Source: an uncultured Oscillospiraceae bacterium | GTDB taxonomy: Bacteria > Bacillota > Clostridia > Oscillospirales > Oscillospiraceae | NCBI GenBank assembly: GCA_934659445.1 | Contig: CAKUHV010000006.1 | Location: 1-30,861, forward strand | Reading direction: 5' to 3' | Length of the DNA stretch: 30,861 nucleotides | Translations under genes and position numbers: made by a program | The notes under the pieces: generated by a model | What the model was told of the DNA's origin: nothing | Databases searched by the model: none | What the model saw: only the letters and a program-made list of their open reading frames with translations | Part shown: positions 7,701-16,475 of the stretch, in pieces | Layout: each line of letters opens with the position of its first letter | How positions within the stretch are numbered: the stretch's first letter is position 1

Positions 7701-9711
7701 ACTGTTTCGCTTCCTCCTCGGGCGCAGCTTCCTTCTCTGCCAGCGCCTGGGCCGCCTCCTCTGCCTCGTTTTCTTCCTCCTGGCGGATGGCCTGGTCGAT
7801 CTCCTCCCGGGGCTTTCTGGCCCGGCGGAGGATCTGCGAGCTGTTGATCAGAATGATAAAGGCGCCGATGTTGTGCAGGAACGCCCCCGCCAGGGCCGGG
7901 ATCAGGCCCACGGCGGACAGCAGCATCATGAACATACTCACGGAAAAGGCGATGCCGATATTCTGATACATGGTGTTCTTCGTCATCCGGGCCAGGGAGA
8001 TCACGAAGGGGATATTTTCCAGGTCGTTGTTCATCAGGGCGATGTCAGCGCTCTGAATGGCCACGTCAGAGCCCATAGCACCCATGGCGATTCCCACGTC
8101 CGCCTCCGCCAGAGCCAGGGCATCATTGATCCCATCGCCCACCGCCAGCACCTGGCTGCCCTGCCGCAGCAGCTTTACCCGCTCCAACTTCTCCTGGGGC
8201 AGCAGCTGGTAATAGACCTCGTCGATGCCCGCCTGGGCCTGGATGGTGCGGGCGGCCTGCTCCCTGTCTCCGGTGAGCAGAACAGAGCGCTTCACCCCCA
8301 GGCGCCGCAGCTCCTCCACCGCCTGTCCGGCCTCCGGCCGGATGGAGTCGTCGAACATCAGGCAGCCCAGCACCTTTCCACCCCGCACGATCCAGTTGGA
8401 CGGGCCGGCGCTGACCATCCCGGGGTCCTCTGTATGGTAGCCAAGAGACTCGATCCACATCCGGCTGCCGAAGAGGATCTCCTCCTCTCCCCTCCGGCCG
8501 GCGATACCCTTGCCGGACAGCTCCCGCACCTCAAAACCCCGATCATAGGACAGCCGGCCCACCTCCCGCATGAGAGAGCGGGAAATGGGGTGCATAGAGG
8601 CGCAGGCCACGCTGGCCCCCGCCGACAGCAGCTCCTCCCGGCTGGCCGCCTGCTGGCAGAAGCAGCCGCTAACCGACAGCTCACCCCTGGTGATGGTACC
8701 CGTCTTATCGAATACCACCGTCTCCACCTGGGTCAGCTGCTCCACAAACTTGGAGTTTTTGATCAAAATTCCCCGCTTGGTGGCCGCAGCCAGGGCCGCG
8801 ATCATGGGGGCGGAGCTGACCAGCATGTGGCCGCAGGGGCAGCTCACCACCAACACCGCGATGGCGTTGCCGATCTGCCGGGTCAGCAGGGCGGTCAGGG
8901 CCGCAACGGAGAGGGCAAAGGGGATATAGTAGTGCATAAAGCGGTCTACGATGCGCATCTCGGGCAGGGAAATCTTCTGTGCTTCCTCCAGCATATCCAC
9001 GATTTTATGGAAGGAGGTGTCCTGATACTCCTTCTCCACCCGGACCTTGATTACGCCGTCCAGATTCGTCGTACCGGCGTACACCGTGTCCCCCTCCGCC
9101 ACTGCGGCGGGCAGGGGCTCGCCGGTCAGGGACTTCTGGTCGATGTTGGAGTTGCCCCACAGCACCATACCATCAATGGGCAGGGACATACCGGGACGCA
9201 CCAGGATCACATCCCCCTTTTGCAGCGCGGCCGCGTCCACCGTCTGCTCCCCGTCCTCCGTCAGCAGCAGAGCGGTGGAGGCCTGCATATTTTTCAGGCC
9301 CTCAATGGCGTCCCGGCCGCCCATGATGCTGCGCTCCTCCAGAAAGTGGACCACGCTGAGCACAACGGGGATCAGAATGGCCAGCTCGTGCTGTCCGGTG
9401 ATGTAGCAGGCCAGCACCGCAATGGTCACCAGGATTTCCATGGCGTTGACCACATCCTGCTGCATAAAGCCCTTCACTGCTGTAATCAGCAGGGGCACCC
9501 CCTCAATCAGCACGCCTACGGAGTAGATCAGGCCTGCCACCGCGGCCTGCTGGGGGAACAACAGCTTATAGATCAGCCCCGCCGCCAGACAGGTCATAGC
9601 CGCCAGGGCCGTGGAGATCTCCCGGGAGATCTTCTTTTTTTCGCTCTGGGTCAAGTCGGCGGAGTGGAAGTCCTCCAGCACGTGCTCCGCGGTATGGGTC
9701 AGGTTTTCCAT
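7699..9711 (-). CDS. P1B-type heavy-metal-translocating ATPase
   Basis: An ATP-driven metal pump of the cytoplasmic membrane. The 670-aa product has the actuator loop (SLTGEPLP), the transmembrane metal site C291-P-C293 within SCPCGHM, the phosphorylated Asp335 in VVFDKTGT, the nucleotide-domain ASMHPIS motif, and GDGINDALALAEADVG. There is no N-terminal CxxC metal-binding domain; instead there is a short His-containing head (HTAEH) and a Glu/Ala-rich C-terminal tail. In the last membrane helix the usual Asp of Zn/Cd pumps aligns with Asn (FLHNIGA), so the metal cannot be named. It is the last gene of the SPFH operon, 12 bases after the HflK-like gene. Upstream genes suggest it works within an SPFH membrane platform. 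Confidence 0.9.
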   Translation of the reverse strand: MENLTHTAEHVLEDFHSADLTQSEKKKISREISTALAAMTCLAAGLIYKLLFPQQAAVAGLIYSVGVLIEGVPLLITAVKGFMQQDVVNAMEILVTIAVLACYITGQHELAILIPVVLSVVHFLEERSIMGGRDAIEGLKNMQASTALLLTEDGEQTVDAAALQKGDVILVRPGMSLPIDGMVLWGNSNIDQKSLTGEPLPAAVAEGDTVYAGTTNLDGVIKVRVEKEYQDTSFHKIVDMLEEAQKISLPEMRIVDRFMHYYIPFALSVAALTALLTRQIGNAIAVLVVSCPCGHMLVSSAPMIAALAAATKRGILIKNSKFVEQLTQVETVVFDKTGTITRGELSVSGCFCQQAASREELLSAGASVACASMHPISRSLMREVGRLSYDRGFEVRELSGKGIAGRRGEEEILFGSRMWIESLGYHTEDPGMVSAGPSNWIVRGGKVLGCLMFDDSIRPEAGQAVEELRRLGVKRSVLLTGDREQAARTIQAQAGIDEVYYQLLPQEKLERVKLLRQGSQVLAVGDGINDALALAEADVGIAMGAMGSDVAIQSADIALMNNDLENIPFVISLARMTKNTMYQNIGIAFSVSMFMMLLSAVGLIPALAGAFLHNIGAFIILINSSQILRRARKPREEIDQAIRQEEENEAEEAAQALAEKEAAPEEEAKQ

Positions 9712-9723
9712 TGCTCCACCTCC

Positions 9724-10674
9724 TTAGGGCAGGAAGATTTGGGGCGTTCCGTCCCCCTCGGGCAGTACCAGCTTGCCGCCCATCTTATTCAGGATTGCAG
9801 TCACCTTTTCCCGGAACACCCGCTCCTGCACCACATCCTGGTTGCGCTGATACTCCTCCAGCAGACCGTAGAACTCAGCCACCCGGTCGTTGGCCGTGGT
9901 CAGCTTCTGGGACTGGTTAATCTGGGCGTCCGTGACCATGGTATCCGCCGTCGCCTTGGCGTCGGGCACCACCTTTTCCCGGTACTGCTTGGCCTCCTGG
10001 ATCTTAGTCTCTTTCTCCACATAGGCGGCGTTCACCTGGTCGAAGTGATACTTCAGGGCGTTAGGCGGGGTGATGCTCTGGAACTCCAGGCCGATGACGG
10101 TTACCCCAAGGTCCAGCTGGTCCAGGCGGACCTGAGACTGGCGGATGACCTCCTGTGCATACTCCTCCTTCTGGTCGGTCAGTAGGCCGTCCACGCTGTC
10201 CGAGCTGGCACAGCTGGCCATCACGCCGCTGACCACACCGTTGATGGTATCCTGGGGGACCCTGTTGTAAAGGGCGTACTGTACCGGGTCTGTAATCCGG
10301 TATTTCAAAGTCGCGTTGATGTGCAGGATATTTTCATCACCGGTGATCAGATAGCCGGTGCTGGCAATATCCGCGTAGGTGGGGTCCGCGGCGGCGGCGT
10401 GGGTGGTGATGGACACCTCCTGCACCTTGCCCACCGGGACCTTGATGACCTCGTCGATCACATAGGGAAAGGCCAGCAGCAGGCCGGGCTGCTTTATCTG
10501 CTCCTCCTGGGTATCCCCCACCAGGCGGCCGAAGCGCAGCACCACGCCCACCTCGTAGTTGTTGATGACCCGTATTCCCGAGCAGCAGATCAGTACCACC
10601 AGGATCAGGATCAGCCACTTGCAGTACTGGATCGCCGTGTTGACGATGGCGACGAACCGCTCTGAATGCTTCAT
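9724..10674 (-). CDS. HflK-like SPFH/band-7 membrane protein
   Basis: A membrane-anchored scaffold protein of the prohibitin/stomatin/HflK type. The 316-aa product has one N-terminal membrane segment (about residues 18-36) and an SPFH domain with VVLRFGRLVGD, QPGLLLAFPYVIDEV and the HflK-typical GYLITGDENILHINATLKYRITDP. This is followed by a long charged coiled coil (about residues 215-285). In enterobacteria HflK pairs with HflC and encloses the FtsH protease; here the partner HflC-like gene lies 12 bases upstream. The metal ATPase follows 12 bases downstream. Its role with an ATPase instead of FtsH is inferred from context only. Confidence 0.88.
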   Translation of the reverse strand: MKHSERFVAIVNTAIQYCKWLILILVVLICCSGIRVINNYEVGVVLRFGRLVGDTQEEQIKQPGLLLAFPYVIDEVIKVPVGKVQEVSITTHAAAADPTYADIASTGYLITGDENILHINATLKYRITDPVQYALYNRVPQDTINGVVSGVMASCASSDSVDGLLTDQKEEYAQEVIRQSQVRLDQLDLGVTVIGLEFQSITPPNALKYHFDQVNAAYVEKETKIQEAKQYREKVVPDAKATADTMVTDAQINQSQKLTTANDRVAEFYGLLEEYQRNQDVVQERVFREKVTAILNKMGGKLVLPEGDGTPQIFLP

Positions 10675-10686
10675 ATCCCGTCCCCC

Positions 10687-11568
10687 TCAGTCGCCGTCCA
10701 GCACATCGAAGGGGGCCTGATCCATCTTGATGATCATCACCGTATTTTCATCCACGGAGGCCTCCACCGCCGCCAGCTTGCGCAGGAACTTATACAGCTC
10801 CGGGTCCTGGGTGTGGGCCTGGGCATAGATCTGGGCCGTCTCCTGCTCTGTCTGGGCATTGATCTGGGCCGCCTGCTCCCGGCCCTCAGCAATGATCTGG
10901 GCCGCTTCGGCGTCCGCCTCGCTGGTAATGATTTTGGCGTCCCGCTCACCCTCGGCCAGTAGCTGGTCGATGTACTTCTGCCGTTCGGCCTGCATCTGGG
11001 TGAATACGCTCTGCACGTTGGTGGCGGGCAGGCCCAGCCGCTTCAGCCGCAGGTCATGCAACTGAATGCCATACTGATCCCGGGCATGGGCGGCCACCTC
11101 GGTGCGCATCTGCTCCTCAATCTTGTTAATCTTAATGTCGTCCTCATTCATCGACACCAAGGAGGCCAGGTCATAGCTGCCCATGGTCCCGTTCTTGGAA
11201 TTGGTGATCAGGTCGCCCAGGTACTTCTCCGCCAAGGCGGTGTCCCCCACGCTGGTGTAATACTTCAGCGGATCGGCAATGCTCCAGATGGCGTAGGTCT
11301 GCATAATCACGTTCTTTTTGTCGTGGGTCAGCGTCTCCAGATAGCCGGAGTCCATATACTGCTTTCTCGCGTCATAGATGCTCACATTCTCGAAGGGCCA
11401 GGGCAGACGAAAATACATCCCAGCCTGGGTGATCTCCGCCCGAGCCGCGCCAAAGCGGGTGACCACCGCGCACCGGCCCTCGTCCACCTTGAACACAAAG
11501 CCGAAAAATCCGATGATGGCCGCCACGATCACGGCGAAGCCCCATTTTACGATCCGTTTCTGATTCAT
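10687..11568 (-). CDS. HflC-like SPFH/band-7 membrane protein
   Basis: The likely partner of the HflK-like protein in a membrane-bound SPFH complex. The 293-aa product has one N-terminal membrane helix (about residues 8-26), then the SPFH domain with GRCAVVTRFG, AGMYFRLPWPFENV and DARKQYMDSG. The C-terminal region has the HflC-type motifs LRLKRLGLPATNVQSVFTQM, a repetitive Ala/Glu/Gln coiled coil, and DPELYKFLRKLAAVE. Its ATG overlaps the stop of the preceding gene by four bases (ATGA), so their translation is probably coupled. Confidence 0.88.
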   Translation of the reverse strand: MNQKRIVKWGFAVIVAAIIGFFGFVFKVDEGRCAVVTRFGAARAEITQAGMYFRLPWPFENVSIYDARKQYMDSGYLETLTHDKKNVIMQTYAIWSIADPLKYYTSVGDTALAEKYLGDLITNSKNGTMGSYDLASLVSMNEDDIKINKIEEQMRTEVAAHARDQYGIQLHDLRLKRLGLPATNVQSVFTQMQAERQKYIDQLLAEGERDAKIITSEADAEAAQIIAEGREQAAQINAQTEQETAQIYAQAHTQDPELYKFLRKLAAVEASVDENTVMIIKMDQAPFDVLDGD

Positions 11569-13322
11569 CCCGCTCCGTCCTTTCCCACGCTGCTGTCCGC
11601 TTCGCCGGTCTGCGTCTGTCCGGCAAAGCGGTTCAGAAATCCGCTGTACAGGCTGCTCTGGTCCACACCGGCGCCAATCAAATACTTCTTCCGCCCCGCT
11701 ATGGTGTTCTGCACCGCATCCAGATAGCGGTCCAGCTCATAGACCTCCGGGTCCAGCTGATACGCCTCAATGCTGGCGTTATACTCCGTGACCTCCGCGT
11801 TGGCGGCGGACACCCGCTCGTCCCGGGTGATCCCGGCCTGGTTCATTGCCACTTGGCGGTCGGCCTCCGCCTGCTCCTTGGACACCAGGGCCGTCCCCTC
11901 CGCCGTCAGGATGGCGGCCTGCTTCTGGATTCTGGCGCTGACCACGCTCTGGTAAATGTCAGCGATCTCAATGGGGGGATGGATGCTGGCCAGGGTGACC
12001 CCCATGACCTCCAGCCCCAGCTCCGCCTGCTGGGCGTACTCCTTCAGCTGCTCCTCGATCTGGTGGGAGAGGATGCTGCGGTCCTCGCTCATCACAGTAT
12101 TGATGTCGGTGTCTACCGTCGCGTGCATCACGATCTCATAGCCCTTGGCGTTCAAAGCCGACTCCGGCGCGGCGTAGTTGGTGAGATAGGCGTGCAGGTC
12201 GCTGATGCGGTAGATCACCTTCAGGTTGATGGCCACCAGCTCCCGTCCGGCCCCCAGCAGCAGCTTCTGCTCCTCCCCCTTGTGGGCCATGGTCCAGAGG
12301 TTGTTCTGGTTCTCCACATCCCCCTCGTAGCCCACGATCATGGTCTTGGCGTGGCTCACATCATAGACCCTGGCCACCTCGAAGGGCACCGGCAGCTTGA
12401 AATGCAGGCCGGGGGCCAGGATATCCTCCTGCTCCAATCGCCCGAAGCAGTACAGCGCCGCCTGCTGATAGGCCTCCACCTGGACGAAGCAGGTGGACAG
12501 CCACAGCACCAGCACCACACCCAGGGCGCAGGTGGGCAGGGTGGTGCGCAGGAATTTCAGGCTCCACAGAGAGCGCATGGAGATGCCCGTGTTTTGCTCC
12601 AGCCAGTTCAGCGCGCCGCTGCGCTGGGTGCCCCAGCGACGGTAGAAGAAGGGCAGCGGAACGTAGAGGTAAAACTCCAGCTCGTTGCCGTGGCGCAGCA
12701 CCTTCACCGCCACGCTGATCTCCGCCGCTGCGGCCACATACAGCCACAGCCCCACGATGCCCCAGTCCACATACTTAGTGACCTGGAACAGGCCGGTAAA
12801 GCTCATCACCATATCCAGGAACAGCAGGATGATGGCCGCCTTGTCAACGACCATCAGGTTGCAGATGCTGTAAGCGTCCTGGATCTGCTTCATCTTCATG
12901 GACCACCATTTCTCTACGCAGGCATAGAGGATGAAGGCCACCACACAGACTACCATGTGGATGGGGGCCGTCATCCCCTGGATCTGGTCGGAGGTTTTGG
13001 CGGTGAACATATAAAAGCCCACCACCAGCACCGTCACTACCACCAGCAGCATGGTGGCGTTGACGCTGTCTATGGTGTCCTTTTCTCCGTTGCCAGTCTC
13101 CTGATCCGCCTGGGGCTGGGCGGCCTTTTTCCTTCCCAGCTCCCCATAGATGGACAGGGCCGCCATGATCAGGAGCAGCACACTCTGGCAGATCTGCAGC
13201 AGGCTGAAATGCAGCGCAGAATAGGTGTTCAGCCCCCGATTCAGGAACAGGAACAGCAGCCCAGTCCCCATCAGCACAAGGCTGGTCACCAGGTAATCCA
13301 GCTGCTTGCTGAATTTACTCAT
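11565..13322 (-). CDS. Multi-spanning membrane protein with C-terminal SPFH (HflK-like) domain
   Basis: A 585-aa protein. About seven hydrophobic segments occupy residues 1-280, in a region without a domain I recognise. The last of these (LGVVLVLWLSTCFVQV) leads directly into an SPFH domain: YQQAALYCFGRLEQEDILAPGLHFKLPVPFE, then LVAINLKVIYRISD, as in HflK. A coiled coil and a short hydrophilic tail close the protein. The start ATG at 13322 has GGGGAGGAG before it. It is far longer than HflK or stomatin because of the polytopic head. It may act as the membrane anchor or sensor part of a three-SPFH complex with the next two genes. Confidence 0.8.
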   Translation of the reverse strand: MSKFSKQLDYLVTSLVLMGTGLLFLFLNRGLNTYSALHFSLLQICQSVLLLIMAALSIYGELGRKKAAQPQADQETGNGEKDTIDSVNATMLLVVVTVLVVGFYMFTAKTSDQIQGMTAPIHMVVCVVAFILYACVEKWWSMKMKQIQDAYSICNLMVVDKAAIILLFLDMVMSFTGLFQVTKYVDWGIVGLWLYVAAAAEISVAVKVLRHGNELEFYLYVPLPFFYRRWGTQRSGALNWLEQNTGISMRSLWSLKFLRTTLPTCALGVVLVLWLSTCFVQVEAYQQAALYCFGRLEQEDILAPGLHFKLPVPFEVARVYDVSHAKTMIVGYEGDVENQNNLWTMAHKGEEQKLLLGAGRELVAINLKVIYRISDLHAYLTNYAAPESALNAKGYEIVMHATVDTDINTVMSEDRSILSHQIEEQLKEYAQQAELGLEVMGVTLASIHPPIEIADIYQSVVSARIQKQAAILTAEGTALVSKEQAEADRQVAMNQAGITRDERVSAANAEVTEYNASIEAYQLDPEVYELDRYLDAVQNTIAGRKKYLIGAGVDQSSLYSGFLNRFAGQTQTGEADSSVGKDGAG

Positions 13323-13343
13323 GCTTTTCTCCTCCCCGCCCCG

Positions 13344-13886
13344 TTATCCAGCGTCCAAGCAGGCCTGCCTCAGGGAGCGGCACAGAACCTCCCGGTCCAC
13401 CTGGGCCCAAAGGGTCCGGTCCGCAGGCTCCGGGCTGTTTTCCCCCAGGTCATTCTCCTCCCCCCGGGCCGCCTGGACCCACTGGGGGAATTGCTCCAGC
13501 GCCGCCGGAGACAGATAGCTCCTCATCAGCTCCTGGCCGCCGGGCAGGGCCCGGAAGCCCTGATAGACCGCCATGACCGTCCCCGCCGTGTCCGTACTCT
13601 CACAGGCCCGGGCGAACCACACGGCGGCCGCGGCATCGGCCCCTTCCTCCCCGGGCAGCTTCAGGGCAGAGAGCTCCACCCGCTCCCCCGCCTGTGGCCC
13701 GCGGCCCAGAGCCAGCACCGCATAGCCGCGCAGGACGCTGTACTGCCGCTGATACCGCTTCCGGTCCATGCCGGGTGCGGCCCGGACCACCGCCCAGGGC
13801 TCCCCCGGGACCGCCGTCACGCCGCAGCACGCCACAGCCTGCTCCGTCACAAACCCGTTCAGCACTCTGTTGTTCCAATCTTCCAT
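13344..13886 (-). CDS. Unknown 180-aa soluble protein of the SPFH/ATPase operon
   Basis: I do not recognise this protein. It starts at the ATG at 13886, with a strong AGGAGG before it; a longer frame reaching 14147 would overlap the kinase gene and is a shadow. The translation (MEDWNNRVLNGFV...) has no membrane segment or signal peptide. It has a mid-part rich in Ala and Arg and a C-terminal stretch LWAQVDREVLCRSLRQACLD. It lies 41 bases after the histidine kinase and 21 bases before the polytopic SPFH gene, so it is almost certainly part of their operon and probably cytoplasmic. Confidence 0.7.
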   Translation of the reverse strand: MEDWNNRVLNGFVTEQAVACCGVTAVPGEPWAVVRAAPGMDRKRYQRQYSVLRGYAVLALGRGPQAGERVELSALKLPGEEGADAAAAVWFARACESTDTAGTVMAVYQGFRALPGGQELMRSYLSPAALEQFPQWVQAARGEENDLGENSPEPADRTLWAQVDREVLCRSLRQACLDAG

Positions 13887-13927
13887 TTTCAGGTCCTCCT
13901 CTCTGCCGCCGGGCAGCTGCCCGCTGT

Positions 13928-15346
13928 TTATCCTTCCTTTTCCGTTACCTGGGGCAGATGGATGGTGATGGCCGTCCCCTGCCCCGGGGTGCTCTCCACC
14001 GAGACCTCTCCTCCGCTCTGCTGGACCACCATCTCCACAAAGCTCAGCCCCAATCCGCTGGAGCTGCGGGTGGAGTAACCCTTCTGCCAGATCATGCTCA
14101 GTTGCTCCCGGTCGATACCCACGCCGTTGTCCTTCACCTGAAAGCACACCATGGGGTGGGTACCTCCTTCTTCCCGGAACACTCGCAGGGCGATCTGCCC
14201 TGTCTGCCGGTTCACCGCATAGAAGGAATTTTCGATCAGATTCACAATGGCCCGGGAGAAACGGATCACATTGACCTCGATCTGCGCCAGGGGCGCATCG
14301 TTAGTCACACGGACCATCTCCGCGTATTCCATGGCGGAGGTGTGCGATAGGATCCCAGTGACGATGTGCTGGGTGGTCACCACCCGCAACTGATTCTCAT
14401 AGAGGATCTCCGAGATCATCCCGCTCATTCGCTCCACATTGGCCTCGATCTTTTCCAGATATTTGACCTCTCTGCTGTCCCCCCGGCTGTCACAGGACAG
14501 CTTTACCACTCCTACCAGCGCCTGGATGCTGGTCAGGGGGGATTTCAGGTCGTGGACCAGGTGGTTCAGCTCCATATAGGTGCGGTTCTCCAGCACCCGC
14601 ATCCGGGTCTCCATCAGGGCCCGCTCGTTCTGCTGCTTCTGCTCGCTGATGCGCTGGATGTTGTCCCCGTCCAGCACCAGCATGAGCATCAGCATGGCCA
14701 CCCCGAAAAATAACAGGCTGCAGATGGCTGTCATCCCCTGTAAAAAGCCCTCTGCCTCCAGGAACCCAGCGGCAATTTTGACGTCCACCGAGGAGTCGCC
14801 CCGGCCGATGGGCAGGCCCCGCAGGGCGGGCATCACATCCAGAAAATTGATGGAGAAAATCAGAAGCACGAACAGCATGACCTTCTTCCCCGTATTAGTA
14901 AAGTCCAGATGGATACGGGAAAAAATGATCAGGATGACCACCATGGAGATGGCCGGGGCCCCAAAGTCGTAGCGGACCCGATACAGCCGCTCGATGACCA
15001 TATATACCCCAGGGATGGTCAGACAGACAATCATAACAGACAGAGCGGAGTAGCCCTTGATCCGCCAGTCGTTGATGGCCTCCGCCAGAAAAAACGCCCC
15101 CAGATAGTGGGGCACTGCCCGGAGGGAGTTCAGAGCCACCAGCTTCAGGGCCGCCAAGAGAACATAAATCTTCTCATTCTTATAGACCGCCTGCCGGAGG
15201 GTGGGATAGATGCCGAAGTTGTCCACCGTCAAAAAAGCGGGGGCCAGGATCCCCAGCGCCAGCAAAATCACTCCGACCACCAACAACTTCCGGTTCAGCG
15301 GTCTGTTCTGCCGCTCCTGTCGGTCGAATACCGTCTTTCCTTCCAT
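13928..15346 (-). CDS. Membrane sensor histidine kinase
   Basis: A two-component sensor that autophosphorylates and passes phosphate to a response regulator. The 472-aa product has several transmembrane segments over residues ~20-235 and no extracellular PAS/Cache domain that I can see. The HisKA region is centred on His265 (NHLVHDLKSPLTS) and is followed by a HATPase domain with NLIENSFYAVN, DNGVGI and GLGLSFVEMV. I prefer the ATG at 15346 over the GTG at 15352 because AGGAGG is better spaced. No regulator gene is adjacent; the orphan regulator at 25304-25942 is a candidate partner. It heads the SPFH/ATPase operon. Confidence 0.88.
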   Translation of the reverse strand: MEGKTVFDRQERQNRPLNRKLLVVGVILLALGILAPAFLTVDNFGIYPTLRQAVYKNEKIYVLLAALKLVALNSLRAVPHYLGAFFLAEAINDWRIKGYSALSVMIVCLTIPGVYMVIERLYRVRYDFGAPAISMVVILIIFSRIHLDFTNTGKKVMLFVLLIFSINFLDVMPALRGLPIGRGDSSVDVKIAAGFLEAEGFLQGMTAICSLLFFGVAMLMLMLVLDGDNIQRISEQKQQNERALMETRMRVLENRTYMELNHLVHDLKSPLTSIQALVGVVKLSCDSRGDSREVKYLEKIEANVERMSGMISEILYENQLRVVTTQHIVTGILSHTSAMEYAEMVRVTNDAPLAQIEVNVIRFSRAIVNLIENSFYAVNRQTGQIALRVFREEGGTHPMVCFQVKDNGVGIDREQLSMIWQKGYSTRSSSGLGLSFVEMVVQQSGGEVSVESTPGQGTAITIHLPQVTEKEG

Positions 15347-15377
15347 CTCCACCCCCTCCTTTCGCTCTTTTTCCTCT

Positions 15378-15406
15378 ATTTTATCCTATGGGAGAGGCTT
15401 TGTCAT
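15378..15406 (-). promoter_or_regulatory. Promoter for the kinase/SPFH/ATPase operon
   Basis: On the minus strand, ATGACA (15406-15401) and TAAAAT (15383-15378) with a 17-base spacer, ending 31 bases before the kinase ATG. Confidence 0.6.
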
Positions 15407-15422
15407 CTCTCCGCGCTGATTT

Positions 15423-15465
15423 AAAAACCGCCCCGCCACTCCTGGGGAATGGCGGGGCGGTTTTT
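15423..15465. terminator. Bidirectional terminator separating the ggt/permease operon from the kinase operon
   Basis: AAAAACCGCCCCGCCA (15423-15438) pairs perfectly with TGGCGGGGCGGTTTTT (15450-15465). On the minus strand it gives a GC-rich hairpin ending in TTTTT, so it closes the unit ending at 15499. Confidence 0.88.
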
Positions 15466-15498
15466 CCCTTTTATCTGCCCCGTGTGCCGGCCGCCCGT

Positions 15499-16446
15499 TT
15501 ACAGCAGCCCGTAATAGGTCAGCACATACTGCACGATCGCCAGCTGGTCGCCAATGCGGCGCTCCAGGGGATAACCCCGGTAGGTCTCCACCGTGATGGT
15601 GGGGATCTCCAAATTGGTAGTTACCGTATTATTGATACTGCCAACGGGGCCAGGACCATAGAAGTTGAAGCGCTCAGAGCACAGGTCCCCTGTCTCGGTG
15701 GCCATCAGCAGGTCCATATACATATCGCTCATCTTGTCCAGGCTGGTATAGATGAGGGAGCTGCCCAGAAAGTCCCGGTCGGACTTGTTGGCCCGGGCCT
15801 CATGCAGGTCGAACAGGAAGATGGGGTCCACCTTGGCGATATCCTGATAGATGGAGTCGGCCACCCGCTCCGCCATGGTCCCATCGGGGTCGCCGGGGAA
15901 GGAGCGGTTCAGGTCCTGCTGCTCCGTCACATAGCGGGTCCTGGGGTCGGCGCTGGCGCCCCAGCGGTTTGCGGGGGCAAGGATGTGCAACTCCCCCGCC
16001 TTGATGCCGATCTTCTTTACCAGCTTTCCCGTCATCCAGCCGGCGATCTCATCGCCGTGAACGCCGGCCACGATATAGACCGTGGGGCCATCCTCCTGCC
16101 CCTTCAGCACGGTGACTTCATTTTCAATATCCGTTCCCTCCCCCAGCAGGTAGGTGCTGACCTGGGTGGGGTAATCCTGGGTGAAATAATCGCCGAAGTC
16201 AGCAGGCACCATGGTGTCCGGATCAAAGTCATAGGGCGGATCGATCACCACATCGGCGCCGATCTCCGGGCGTGAGATCGCCGGACGGCGGTCATATCCC
16301 GTCTCCTGAGAGGATGAGCCATCCTTAGAGGGCGCCGCACCCTGACTGGAGTCGGAGCCCGGATTTGAACTGTCCCCCCCCTGCTTGGCGGAGCAGCCGC
16401 TCAGCAGCACCGCCGCACACAGGGCGCCTAACAGCAAACGCTTCAT
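15499..16446 (-). CDS. Lipoprotein succinylglutamate desuccinylase/aspartoacylase-like (M14-related) zinc hydrolase
   Basis: A predicted surface-anchored zinc hydrolase of the AstE/AspA branch of M14-like enzymes, which cleave amide bonds of acyl-amino acids or gamma-linked glutamate. The 315-aa product has a lipobox (LLSGC, Cys about residue 18) and a Ser/Gly-rich linker. The catalytic domain has GVHGDEIAG (HxxE zinc ligands), DLNRSFPG, DLHEA and a C-terminal VETYRG block. The ATG at 16446 is chosen over 16467 because of a perfect AAGGAGG. It is the last gene of the ggt operon, after the second permease/microprotein/hydrolase set, and shares its catalytic blocks with the two membrane-anchored hydrolases. 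Confidence 0.82.
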   Translation of the reverse strand: MKRLLLGALCAAVLLSGCSAKQGGDSSNPGSDSSQGAAPSKDGSSSQETGYDRRPAISRPEIGADVVIDPPYDFDPDTMVPADFGDYFTQDYPTQVSTYLLGEGTDIENEVTVLKGQEDGPTVYIVAGVHGDEIAGWMTGKLVKKIGIKAGELHILAPANRWGASADPRTRYVTEQQDLNRSFPGDPDGTMAERVADSIYQDIAKVDPIFLFDLHEARANKSDRDFLGSSLIYTSLDKMSDMYMDLLMATETGDLCSERFNFYGPGPVGSINNTVTTNLEIPTITVETYRGYPLERRIGDQLAIVQYVLTYYGLL

Positions 16447-16475
16447 AGTGAGAACCTCCTTGCTCATACCCGGTA

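Noticed and set aside
7873..10185. 770-codon plus-strand open frame opposite the ATPase and HflK-like genes
   Set aside because: The peptide is rich in His, Gln and Gly without domains, as expected of an antisense frame of GC-rich genes.
11853..14078. 741-codon plus-strand open frame opposite the SPFH genes and kinase end
   Set aside because: Antisense shadow; no ribosome site or family resemblance.
13887..14147. N-terminal extension of the 180-aa protein to 14147
   Set aside because: It would overlap the kinase gene by about 220 bases, whereas the ATG at 13886 has a perfect ribosome site.
15423..15465. The AAAAACCGCCCC inverted repeat as a possible insertion-sequence end
   Set aside because: It is a single hairpin with T-runs on both sides between two operons, which a bidirectional terminator fully explains.
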